Positions 1 through 7,116 of a stretch of 16,007 bases of DNA are shown here, in pieces. Each line of letters begins with the position of its first letter. Position 1 is the first letter of the stretch. Origin of the DNA: an uncultured Methanobrevibacter sp. (lineage in GTDB: Archaea > Methanobacteriota > Methanobacteria > Methanobacteriales > Methanobacteriaceae); assembly GCF_900316895.1 (NCBI RefSeq), contig NZ_ONER01000034.1:1-16007 (forward strand). The letters run 5' to 3'. The translations under genes were made by a program, and so were the position numbers. Under the pieces are notes generated by a model. The model was not told where the DNA came from. It was given only the letters and a program-made list of their open reading frames with translations, and did not search any database.

Positions 1-54
1 TTAAACACAATAAAATTAATTAAAAAAGATAGTACACCCAATAGTGCAATTCAT

Positions 55-77
55 CCATGACCTTGAAGAGGTCATGG
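55..77. other. 9-bp perfect inverted repeat (hairpin) downstream of the antiporter gene
   Basis: CCATGACCT (55-63) and AGGTCATGG (69-77) are perfect reverse complements separated by a 5-base spacer (TGAAG). On either strand the RNA could fold into a 9-bp stem with a small loop. It lies 72 bases beyond the antiporter stop codon, past the U-rich tract that probably ends that transcript, so it more likely belongs to whatever lies left of the window. It could be the leader of a minus-strand gene or the 3' end of a plus-strand gene. No long U run follows it directly on either strand. The symmetry is certain; the role is not. Confidence 0.5.
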
Positions 78-104
78 TATTCTTGCATCATTTAGATAAA
101 TATT

Positions 105-120
105 TTTAGGTATGCCTAAA
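105..120. promoter_or_regulatory. Palindrome TTTAGGTATGCCTAAA, possible DtxR/IdeR-type operator
   Basis: The 16-base sequence TTTAGG-TATG-CCTAAA is a perfect 6-bp inverted repeat around a 4-base spacer. TTAGG/CCTAA half-sites in this arrangement are typical of operators bound by metal-dependent DtxR/IdeR/MntR-family repressors, which many methanogens encode. It shares the pattern TTTAG-N6-CTAAA with two palindromes at 3569-3584 and 3598-3613. It lies beyond the antiporter's terminator, so if it is an operator its target is probably a minus-strand gene off the left edge. A small hairpin in the antiporter's 3' end is the alternative. The symmetry is seen directly; the regulator is inferred. Confidence 0.4.
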
Positions 121-141
121 TTTTAATAAAACTAAAAAAAA
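121..141 (-). terminator. U-rich transcription terminator after the antiporter gene
   Basis: Seven bases past the TAA stop of the antiporter gene the minus strand has a run of eight T (134-141), followed by AGTTTTATT and four A then three or more T. Oligo-U tracts without a strong hairpin are the usual intrinsic termination signal in archaea. The position directly after the stop codon supports this reading. Confidence 0.55.
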
Positions 142-148
142 TATGAAG

Positions 149-1885
149 TTATGAGGATGTTTCCTCAACTTCTTCAAAATCTACTTTTTCACCTAACAAT
201 TTAAGACCAATGAACATTGCAACAATACCTACAGGCAATGAGAAGTAGAATGGAACTCCTAATCCTGCTGGGATGTAACCTACCAATATAGTGATTGCAC
301 CTACAAACATTGAATAGTACATCTGGGTAGTTACGTGGTCAATATGGTTACAGCTGGTTCCCATGGATGACAGAATTGTTGTATCTGAAATCGGGGAACA
401 GTGGTCTCCGAAAATTGCACCGGTCAGTACACCACTTGTTGCAACGATGGTAAAGGACATGTCTCCTGAACTGATTGCCCATGCAAGCGGAATCGCCAGA
501 GGCATCAGAATACTCATTGTACCATAGGAAGTACCTGTTGCAAAGGATATCAATGCTCCTAAAACAAAGATCAATGACGGCACGATGAAAGCAGGTATTG
601 TGCTGCTCAGAACTCCAACCAGATAGTCGGCAGTTCCGATTTCACCGATAACAGCACCGAGTGACCATGCAAGAAGCAGGATAACACCGGTAATTGTAAT
701 TGTCTTCATACCTCCAATCCATTCGGATATTGCATCCTCAATGGTAAGTATCTTTTCACCAACAGCCATCACCATGGCAACGATTGAAGCCAGTAACGCT
801 GACTGGAAAAGGGCAACGGATGCATCTGATTGAGATAAAGCTGTATATATACCATTGAATGATAATGGAGATGACTTCATGATTGCAATGAGTGCCTGGT
901 CTTCTCCACCTAAAATGGTAGTGTATCCGCTCCAGTAGAATGCAATGAGTGCACCGACAATCAGGGTAGCGATAGGAATTATTGCATTCCAAACGGATAG
1001 CTTTATGCCTTTAACTGGTTCGACTTCGTCAAATCCAGGAGTTTCAGGTGCAATTACTTCCTCATCCTCTTTTCTGGCACGGGCTTCCTGTTCTGCCTTT
1101 TTCATTGGACCGAATTCATATAGGGTCAATGCGGAAATTACAATGAAAATTAAGATAAATATGTTATAGAACCTGTACGGAATAGTCTGTAGGAATATTC
1201 CAAAACCAGTAATATTGGTAACTCCAATAGATTTGAAACCGGAAGCGATTAAACTGATTTCCAATCCAATCCAAGTGGAAATAATTGCAATACCAGCTAC
1301 AGGTGCTGCAGTTGCGTCAACTACAAATGCTAATTTTTGTCTAGATACACGGAGTTTGTCCATTACAGGTCTCATAATAGGACCCACAATCAAGGAGTTT
1401 GCATAATCGTCAAAGAATACACATAATCCTAATAACCATGTGAATAATTGAGCTTTTCTAGGAGTATCAGCCCTTTTTGCAAATGCATCAGCAAGAGCCT
1501 TTGCCCCTCCCATCTTTGTCACCAATTGGATGATACCACCAATAAGCAGACATTGAAGGATGATTCCTGCATTCCACGGATCAGACATACAAGCGATAAT
1601 CTGCACACATAATTTCAGGAATGCATTTACTGCTGTTGAAATAATATTTACATCGTTTACACTCAACATGAATTCCCCAACAAATACACCAATGAATAAG
1701 GACAGAATTGTCTCTTTGGTAATGAATGCGAGCGCAATCGCAATGAGAGGAGGCAATAATGTCAATATGCCGAATCTCACTGAATTGTCAGCACCGGCAG
1801 GTGTTGAAGAAATCCATAATGATAAAACAAAAAGAGCAATAACTGAAATAGCTGCAATTAGACCTAATTTCATTTTGTCATTCAT
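149..1885 (-). CDS. nhaC: Na+/H+ antiporter, NhaC family
   Basis: A 578-residue polytopic membrane protein of the NhaC antiporter family, expected to exchange cytoplasmic Na+ for external H+ and so help a methanogen keep its sodium gradient and internal pH. Seen in the sequence: hydrophobic segments from residue 6 to about 565; FFDDYANSLIVGP near 157-169; GEIGTADYL near 414-422; GTSYGTMSILMP at 451-462; and the family signature GDHCSPISDTTILSS at 493-507, with H514 and H517 after it. A charged cytoplasmic loop (about 259-295) splits the transporter into two halves. The start is backed by GGTG/GTGAT (1891-1898), with GTGAT ending five bases before ATG; M5 is a possible alternative. It lies 172 bases downstream of the GNAT/zinc-ribbon gene and probably has its own promoter. 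Some family members carry organic substrates (for example malate/lactate), so the family is sure but the exact substrate is not. The gene symbol is given at family level. Confidence 0.9.
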   Translation of the reverse strand: MNDKMKLGLIAAISVIALFVLSLWISSTPAGADNSVRFGILTLLPPLIAIALAFITKETILSLFIGVFVGEFMLSVNDVNIISTAVNAFLKLCVQIIACMSDPWNAGIILQCLLIGGIIQLVTKMGGAKALADAFAKRADTPRKAQLFTWLLGLCVFFDDYANSLIVGPIMRPVMDKLRVSRQKLAFVVDATAAPVAGIAIISTWIGLEISLIASGFKSIGVTNITGFGIFLQTIPYRFYNIFILIFIVISALTLYEFGPMKKAEQEARARKEDEEVIAPETPGFDEVEPVKGIKLSVWNAIIPIATLIVGALIAFYWSGYTTILGGEDQALIAIMKSSPLSFNGIYTALSQSDASVALFQSALLASIVAMVMAVGEKILTIEDAISEWIGGMKTITITGVILLLAWSLGAVIGEIGTADYLVGVLSSTIPAFIVPSLIFVLGALISFATGTSYGTMSILMPLAIPLAWAISSGDMSFTIVATSGVLTGAIFGDHCSPISDTTILSSMGTSCNHIDHVTTQMYYSMFVGAITILVGYIPAGLGVPFYFSLPVGIVAMFIGLKLLGEKVDFEEVEETSS

Positions 1886-2057
1886 TTATTATCACACCAT
1901 TTTCCTATACATTTATAAAATTTTAATCAATTTAAAATAAATTAATTTTAATATGTACAGTTCAATATATGATTTTAATAATATAAAAATATTATTTTTT
2001 TAAAAATGACAATAAAGGAACAGAATCTCATAAAATAAACTAAAATAATAAATTTAA
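1886..2057 (-). promoter_or_regulatory. AT-rich promoter region of the antiporter gene
   Basis: This 172-base gap contains no credible ORF. Read on the minus strand it offers TATA-like sequences: TTTTTATAT at 1981-1989, which would place a start near 1955-1960 and a leader of about 70 bases, and TTTTATAAAT at 1911-1920. The latter would start transcription so near the ATG that the ribosome binding site would be lost, so the upstream box is preferred. A GTGAT/GGTG ribosome binding site lies at 1891-1898. No strong palindrome or riboswitch-like structure was seen. T-rich stretches at its right end (near 2000-2006) may also terminate the upstream gene. Confidence 0.35.
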
Positions 2058-3503
2058 TCAAAAATTTGAACAATCTTTTTTAATTTCATTAATAATGTCT
2101 AGAATATATTCCTCTTTTTCAAATTTATTGAGATAATTTAAACAAATTTCCTTTGGAGTTAAGTCTTCATGAATGTAGAAATAGTTTTCAAAATCCGTGT
2201 AATCGATTATTTCCATGTGATATTTATTCCAAAAATGCAGAGGATGTGACTTTAGAAATCCAAATCCTTCAGGAGTAATATGGTCCTGGGAAAAATAGCC
2301 GTTGATATCCAAAAATTCCTTCATCTCACTCCAATTAATGTTATATGTATTTTCAATAGTGAATATGGCATAATCCATATCTATCCTTTCTTCAATCAGC
2401 TTTAGGAACTTGTATGCGATGAATCTGATATCCTCTTTAAAATCGCTTTCATTATCATCGATTGAGGTTAAAAGTGAATTTTCCATTTCATCAATGTCAT
2501 AATCCAGGTTTATCCCACAGAAATGGCAGAACCTGTCATGACTGTCGATGGGCATGCCGCAATATGGGCAGACATCATCATGCAAAGTAATCCTCTCTTT
2601 GTGACTTTCATCAAAGAGGTATGCCAATCTGACAAGCAGGGATTCATTCAGTAACATTCCAGCTTCATATTCCTCACGGATCTGATTTTTTATCTCAAGT
2701 GCCTTCTGTTGAGTTACATGAGCATCATCAATCATGGATTGGATATAAAAAGAAAATTCTCCCTCAGGACCGATGATTTCATCCAAGGTATAGGTTTTTA
2801 TTGGAAGATTCTCCTCCAAATCAAGGATGACGTTCATGATGTCAACATCCCTGTCCCTGAATGTTTTGGAAATCTCTTCGAAATATTCATCGGAAATCCT
2901 ATGTCTATAGTCAAGACAGTCATAATAAATGATATCATAATTCAACGGGGCACTATAGGCGACGTGTGACCTTTCTACATCAAGGATATGGATGCTGGCG
3001 CAGATGTCAAGGTCATAGAAATGGGTGGACAGTTCCTCAAGGCCATACTCCCTATTTGAAAGAACATGATCGGCAGGGACTACAAATTCAATGGCGCTTG
3101 CAACAATATTGTCTGTGATTTTTGAGGCAAATCCATATTCAATAAGCAGTTCAACAATAAGCCTGGTCGGTTCCATAATGCTTGGCTTGTTCTGTTCGGC
3201 CATTGTTGATGCAAGCTCATTTAAAAGGAATGAATTTCCCCGGTACTGCGGCAAAACATAGATGTTGTTCAGTGCGAGAGTCATGAACTCCCTTGAAAAA
3301 TCATATGAGCAGAATCCGACAACATTATTTTCAAAGAGTAGTTCCTTGAATAGATTGCATTGGCCGTACTTTAATATGAACCCTTCCTTTTGAATGGATT
3401 CATAGATTTCAGGATAATTTTCCTGCAATATCTCAACAACATTTAAGATGCCTTCGCTTAAAAATACCCTCTGGGCGCCATCATTTCTTGAAATGGTATT
3501 CAT
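2058..3503 (-). CDS. GNAT-like acetyltransferase domain fused to a zinc ribbon; function unknown
   Basis: A soluble, acidic 481-residue protein without signal peptide or membrane segment. An ATG four codons upstream (3515) is in frame, but GAGG at 3510-3513 lies six bases before the ATG at 3503 and overlaps the upstream ATG, so 3503 is preferred. With numbering from that Met: residues about 10-135 look like a GNAT fold, with a strand NNVVGFCSY, then NNIYVLPQYRGNSF, where Q86-Y-R-G89 matches the acetyl-CoA loop Q/R-x-x-G-x-G/A in degenerate form, then an IEYGF segment (121-125) typical of GNAT motif B. Residues about 140-300 are unassigned. A zinc ribbon has C312-x2-C315 and C326-x2-C329. The C-terminal ~130 residues contain ITPEGFGFLKSHP, perhaps a winged helix. 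Whether it acetylates anything is doubtful given the degenerate loop; an acetyl-CoA-sensing or nucleic-acid-binding role is equally possible. It has its own promoter with palindromes upstream. I do not recognise a named family for the whole protein. Confidence 0.85.
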   Translation of the reverse strand: MNTISRNDGAQRVFLSEGILNVVEILQENYPEIYESIQKEGFILKYGQCNLFKELLFENNVVGFCSYDFSREFMTLALNNIYVLPQYRGNSFLLNELASTMAEQNKPSIMEPTRLIVELLIEYGFASKITDNIVASAIEFVVPADHVLSNREYGLEELSTHFYDLDICASIHILDVERSHVAYSAPLNYDIIYYDCLDYRHRISDEYFEEISKTFRDRDVDIMNVILDLEENLPIKTYTLDEIIGPEGEFSFYIQSMIDDAHVTQQKALEIKNQIREEYEAGMLLNESLLVRLAYLFDESHKERITLHDDVCPYCGMPIDSHDRFCHFCGINLDYDIDEMENSLLTSIDDNESDFKEDIRFIAYKFLKLIEERIDMDYAIFTIENTYNINWSEMKEFLDINGYFSQDHITPEGFGFLKSHPLHFWNKYHMEIIDYTDFENYFYIHEDLTPKEICLNYLNKFEKEEYILDIINEIKKDCSNF

Positions 3504-3545
3504 TATATTCCTCATTTTTAATTATGATTATATTAGATTGGGTGA

Positions 3546-3560
3546 TATATAAATTATTCG
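3546..3560 (-). promoter_or_regulatory. Archaeal BRE/TATA promoter of the GNAT/zinc-ribbon gene
   Basis: Read on the minus strand, CGAATAA (3554-3560) followed by TTTATATA (3546-3553) is a perfect archaeal TATA box with a purine/A-rich BRE just upstream. Transcription should start about 22-25 bases downstream of the box, near 3525. That leaves a leader of about 20 bases containing the GAGG ribosome binding site at 3510-3513 and favours the ATG at 3503 over the one at 3515. Confidence 0.75.
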
Positions 3561-3568
3561 GTGCAAAA

Positions 3569-3584
3569 TTTAGTTATTACTAAA
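3569..3584. promoter_or_regulatory. Palindrome TTTAGTTATTACTAAA upstream of the BRE/TATA
   Basis: TTTAGT and ACTAAA form a perfect inverted repeat around a 4-base spacer. It lies eight bases upstream of the BRE of the promoter at 3546-3560, the usual place for an activator in archaea, though a repressor could also act there. It shares TTTAG-N-TAT-NN-CTAAA with the palindrome 29 bp further upstream and with the one at 105-120. The neighbouring run of seven A (3582-3588) reads as T7 on the minus strand and could instead be part of the terminator of the protease-adhesin gene. Confidence 0.5.
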
Positions 3585-3594
3585 AAAAGGAATA

Positions 3595-3616
3595 AAATTT
3601 AGATATTGCTAAATTT
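3595..3616. promoter_or_regulatory. 22-bp palindrome AAATTTAG-N6-CTAAATTT
   Basis: AAATTTAG (3595-3602) and CTAAATTT (3609-3616) are perfect reverse complements around ATATTG, the longest perfect palindrome among the three related sites. Its core (3598-3613) begins exactly 29 bp from the core at 3569. A half-site CTAAATTT recurs at 3638-3645, in register with a third 29-bp step, but its left arm is degenerate. Transcribed on the minus strand it could fold into an 8-bp AU-only hairpin followed six bases later by U7, so a terminator for the upstream gene is the main competing explanation. Confidence 0.5.
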
Positions 3617-3647
3617 AAAAAAATAAATGAAGCAAACCTAAATTTCA

Positions 3648-6600
3648 CTATTTTCTAACGGTTATTTTATTTTTTATTTTGATGCCTTTAAAGCTGGTCA
3701 GCATTGTATACCTGCCGGCCTTCAACTTTTTGATTTTGACTGTTGCAACACCTTTCTTATTGGTTTTTGCAGCGTATTTCTTGTTTTTGATTTTGAAGGT
3801 GATTTTTTTGCCTTTCAAAGCCTTACCATTGGAGTTGACAAGTTTGGCAGTGAATTTTAAAACCCTGCCCTTTTTAATTGACTTGTTCTTGGCTGTTAGT
3901 GTAGGTTTGATTTTTATTTTATTTGAAACCTTGAATCCCTTATAATCAACAGTTACGGAGTAGGTTTTCACGGCCAATTTATTCAATTTGACACTGGCAA
4001 AACCGTTTTTATCGCTTTTGGCAGTGTATAACTTTCCACCAATCATGATTTTGATGGATTCTCCTTCGAGGATATTGCCGTTGTCATCATGGACCCTGAC
4101 TTTAAAGACCTTATTTGAACCATAGTACATTACAACATCTTGATTGTCACTCAAGCGAGGAGAAATATGGATGATTTGGGTAATGTTATCATTGTTAGAG
4201 GGATTAATAAGAGTCAAGTCATATTTTCCAACGTTTAATCTTAAATTGAATGTCATTACTCCATTGGCATCGCTGGTCAGATTATACTTCTCATTGTTTA
4301 GGTTCAAAATCATTGTCTTTCCAGAAATAGGATTGCCGAACTGATTGGATAAACTGATTCTATAATTTGAATTGTAGGTAAAAACATTATCCTTGGCCAA
4401 ATCCACATTCAACATAATTTCCAATGCGTAACTGCCCTTGGATGAAGAGTAATTCTCCCCATTGTATGTTACGTCAATGTCATAGATGCCATCCAATAAG
4501 CTGATCGGCAATTGAACCCTTCCGTCATTCAGCTTGAAGGTTTGGACATTACCGCTTAAATTAACGCTGAGCTCACCTGATTTAACGGGATTGTTGAACT
4601 GGTCTTCAATACTTATCTCAATGCTGCCGTTGACAACGCTTATTGTGGTTGTGGTATTGTAATCCGCCAGAACTGTAAATGCCTTGATGCATGCCACTTG
4701 TGACTTGTAGGTATGCAAGGCATATGTTTTTGACAGATAGAACAAGTCCTGCCAGTTTACGCCATCATAACTTACATAAGATATTTCAGGATAGTAAATT
4801 GCCTTGTTGAGTGCGGCGATTTCTGAAATCGGAACGCTGGATAACCTGTCACTGGTGGTGTTGAAGACTATTTCAAAGACATCACCAATATACAAAGGTA
4901 CGATATCGTCCAGATGGAATGTGTAATATCCTGCCTGTGAACTGCCGCTTTTAGTTGTCATCAAAACATTGTTTACGTAAACGGACATTGTCCAGTTTGT
5001 GAACTTCTCAAAGTATGTTGAGACTCCTGAAAGGATTTCATTGCTTGTTGCAGTGAACTTGTTCTTGTACCACACAGCAGTCCTGTCGTCATGCAGATAA
5101 TTGGTTTTTCCTGCAATGTCATACTGATAGTTCTTGTCATATTTCATGCTTTCATTCAAAACAAAAGTGTAGGCTATTCCCTCCACACCAGGCTTTGCAA
5201 AGGATTCATCATAGTATGATACGTAGAAGTATCCGTTGTCTCCCCAATTAGGACCCCAGCTGTTTTTTACAATCCATGCCCCATCACCGTCGGCATAGCT
5301 TCCAAAATAGAAGTTGTCCCTGGAATAGTTATCATCCCATCCGACGATTGTCACCGCATGGTTTGATGGGTATAATGCCCATGTGAAATAGTCCTTTCCG
5401 TTGTTCAAGTAGTAAGTGTCAAAGTAAATGGATGTTCCGACAGCCCCATATTTCAGTATTGCAGTCTTTATTGCATCATTGTCTGTGTAATTGTCCCTTT
5501 TTAATAACAATATATTCTGGATGTGCAGGATGCTGTTTAAAACAGGAGACAAGACTGATTTGTCATCAAATACATCAGATGATTCGTTGACAGGACCCAG
5601 CCAGCTTGCAAAATATCCGAACGGCATGGAATCATATCCTCCCTCATTGGTGTCCATTTTCCATCCGTAATCGGAATAGAGTGCAATAAGGTTTTTCATG
5701 TTTTCCTCGGAAAGGTCAAATTCCATTCCTGTAGCCTTTTTAAGGCAGGATTCAAGAACGGCCATTGCAGTGAATGCCCAACAGTTACCGCTGGACTGCT
5801 GGTCTTTCACCATGGTTGTTAATCCGTTTTCAACCAGGCTGTAATGGCTTGGAATATCAATAATCTCCTGATTGGAGATCAAGTAATTGCTATAGTTTCC
5901 GTTTCCTATATTTGCATTTAAATCTGAGGTGTCGAAATAATCCTTATTTATCGGCGCCTCATTGTTCCTGTAAGTGTTTCCTGTTAGGGACACACGTAAA
6001 TTATTCAGGAGTGAAAATATTGCACCTGCCTGAATATTTGCCCTGTTTCCTTCAAAAATGTTTGATATCAAAAGCAGGTCTGATGAATTGTCGATATATA
6101 GTGCTCCACCGTTTCTGGCTGAATTGTTATTGTAATATCCGTTTGTTGAAGAGAACTTGCCGTACATATGATAAACTGCACCGCCATCCCATTTTGCGGA
6201 ATTGTTGATGACGGTGACATGGTTCATCTTCACATCACCATTGAGAGTTGTTATCGCTCCTCCAAATGTTGCGGAACAGTTTATGAAATCGCAGTAGCTT
6301 ATTGTGACCGGAGATGACTTGACATATATTGCACCTCCCGCATCATCAATGGAGTAATCTCTGATGAATTTTGATTTTGAAACTGTAACGTTCAATGTGT
6401 TTTCACAGGCTATTGCCCCTCCAAAGTTATAAGCATAGTTATTGATGAATTGTGAATCGTATATGCTCAAATAACCTGCAGCCATGTAAATCGCTCCGCC
6501 GTAAACGGCATATCCCTCATTGAATGTGCAGTTTGATATTGTGACTTTGGAATTGGCATTGGCGTCGGAGGTGTAGATTGCTCCACCGTAATTGTTTCCA

Positions 6601-7109
6601 TAACTGTCCGCCTTACTGCCGTATCCGTAATTAAAAATTGTATTTGTTGCATCAACGCTTCCGTGATTGGTTATTGATATGTCCGTTAATGTAACGTTGG
6701 TTAAAGATAAGAATGAGTTTACAGTGAATCCTACTCCATCATATTTAATTATAGTTCTGGTCGGAGTGGATCCGATGATATTTACATTTTCAATTGTCTT
6801 TGAATCGTCCAAAACGTATTCACCGTCAGTCAGGTGAATGTTGCAGTTTCCTTTAATCCTCTCTGCAGTCAGATATTTGTATGGATTTTGAGAGGTTCCA
6901 TCACCATTGTCGTCTTCCAGTGATGAATTGAAATAATAGTCATTATTTGCAGCCAAAGTATCTTCATATATCATTGAAATTGCTGTGTGAACATCCTCAC
7001 TTTCAATCAAGTCCTCGGTTTGGTTATCCATCGCATGACTTGAAGGTATAATGAATATCAAAAGCAACAGCGCAATCAACAATAATCTGTGATGTCTAAT
7101 CAATTTCAT
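3648..7109 (-). CDS. Secreted adhesin-like protein with papain-type (C1) cysteine protease domain
   Basis: A 1153-residue exported surface protein. Residues 1-26 are a signal peptide (basic N-end, long Leu/Ile core, SSHA before the likely cut). Residues about 57-130 are a degenerate DUF1565-like entry (GDGTSQNPYKYL). Residues 170-370 are a parallel beta-helix with eight GGAI/GGAV/GGAL/AGAI motifs about 26 residues apart (from 175 to about 361) and FxxN motifs, as in chlamydial Pmp repeats. Residues about 430-650 are a C1 peptidase: Q437 (oxyanion), C443 in SGNCWAF, H584 in NHAVTIVGWDDNY and N616 in KNSWGPNWGDNGYF, so the catalytic set is complete. About 660-812 resembles the lectin-like domain that follows C1 domains in methanogen surface proteins. 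Four Ig-like domains follow (about 820-898, 901-982, 993-1067, 1068-1153), the last very lysine-rich and likely to bind the cell wall. It lies 42 bases after the giant adhesin gene. The ATG is only one base after GGAGG; the TTG at codon 3 has better spacing. Substrate unknown: self-processing, cleavage of the neighbouring adhesin, or digestion of external protein are all possible. Confidence 0.93.
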   Translation of the reverse strand: MKLIRHHRLLLIALLLLIFIIPSSHAMDNQTEDLIESEDVHTAISMIYEDTLAANNDYYFNSSLEDDNGDGTSQNPYKYLTAERIKGNCNIHLTDGEYVLDDSKTIENVNIIGSTPTRTIIKYDGVGFTVNSFLSLTNVTLTDISITNHGSVDATNTIFNYGYGSKADSYGNNYGGAIYTSDANANSKVTISNCTFNEGYAVYGGAIYMAAGYLSIYDSQFINNYAYNFGGAIACENTLNVTVSKSKFIRDYSIDDAGGAIYVKSSPVTISYCDFINCSATFGGAITTLNGDVKMNHVTVINNSAKWDGGAVYHMYGKFSSTNGYYNNNSARNGGALYIDNSSDLLLISNIFEGNRANIQAGAIFSLLNNLRVSLTGNTYRNNEAPINKDYFDTSDLNANIGNGNYSNYLISNQEIIDIPSHYSLVENGLTTMVKDQQSSGNCWAFTAMAVLESCLKKATGMEFDLSEENMKNLIALYSDYGWKMDTNEGGYDSMPFGYFASWLGPVNESSDVFDDKSVLSPVLNSILHIQNILLLKRDNYTDNDAIKTAILKYGAVGTSIYFDTYYLNNGKDYFTWALYPSNHAVTIVGWDDNYSRDNFYFGSYADGDGAWIVKNSWGPNWGDNGYFYVSYYDESFAKPGVEGIAYTFVLNESMKYDKNYQYDIAGKTNYLHDDRTAVWYKNKFTATSNEILSGVSTYFEKFTNWTMSVYVNNVLMTTKSGSSQAGYYTFHLDDIVPLYIGDVFEIVFNTTSDRLSSVPISEIAALNKAIYYPEISYVSYDGVNWQDLFYLSKTYALHTYKSQVACIKAFTVLADYNTTTTISVVNGSIEISIEDQFNNPVKSGELSVNLSGNVQTFKLNDGRVQLPISLLDGIYDIDVTYNGENYSSSKGSYALEIMLNVDLAKDNVFTYNSNYRISLSNQFGNPISGKTMILNLNNEKYNLTSDANGVMTFNLRLNVGKYDLTLINPSNNDNITQIIHISPRLSDNQDVVMYYGSNKVFKVRVHDDNGNILEGESIKIMIGGKLYTAKSDKNGFASVKLNKLAVKTYSVTVDYKGFKVSNKIKIKPTLTAKNKSIKKGRVLKFTAKLVNSNGKALKGKKITFKIKNKKYAAKTNKKGVATVKIKKLKAGRYTMLTSFKGIKIKNKITVRK
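3742..3821 (-). repeat. C-terminal basic Ig-like segment, copy in the protease-adhesin gene
   Basis: This 80-bp stretch encodes residues 1097-1123 and aligns without gaps to 7264-7343 in the neighbouring giant adhesin, at roughly three quarters identity by eye. Within it 3745-3770 matches 7267-7292 at all but one of 26 bases. Both copies encode a segment containing KTNKKGVAT. The two run in the same direction about 3.5 kb apart, so they are direct repeats. Confidence 0.7.
5160..5822 (-). other. Papain-type C1 protease domain (residues about 430-650)
   Basis: Complete papain-like catalytic set: Q437, C443, H584 and N616, in sequence contexts that match the family (QxxxxxCWAF; HAVTIVGW; KNSWGPNWGDNGYF). 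The cysteine that in papain lies three residues before the nucleophile and forms a disulfide is Ser440 here. No classical inhibitory prodomain is recognisable; a beta-helix occupies the N-terminal side instead. Confidence 0.9.
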
Positions 7110-7110
7110 T

Positions 7111-7115
7111 CCTCC
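7111..7115 (-). promoter_or_regulatory. GGAGG ribosome binding site of the protease-adhesin gene
   Basis: A perfect five-base match to the archaeal anti-Shine-Dalgarno sequence. It ends one base before the annotated ATG (7109) and seven bases before an in-frame TTG at codon 3 (7103). The normal spacing of about 5-9 bases favours TTG, which would shorten the signal peptide by two residues without harming it. Confidence 0.7.
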
Positions 7116-7116
7116 G

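Noticed and set aside
1..148. Short ORFs around the 55-77 hairpin (12-19 codons on either strand)
   Set aside because: Too short, without ribosome binding sites, and explained by chance in noncoding DNA.
1560..1940. Plus-strand ORF of 126 codons over the start of the antiporter gene
   Set aside because: Antisense to a clear membrane-protein gene with family motifs; composition reflects the complement.
1886..2057. Riboswitch upstream of the antiporter gene
   Set aside because: The region is almost pure A/T with no sizeable stems that could form a ligand-binding fold.
5160..5822. Transglutaminase-type domain, common in related adhesin-like proteins
   Set aside because: The QxxxxxCWAF, HAVTIVGW and KNSWGPNWG motifs are those of papain-type C1 peptidases.
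5912..6208. Plus-strand ORF of 98 codons with several cysteines
   Set aside because: Antisense to the beta-helix of the protease-adhesin; no recognisable domain.
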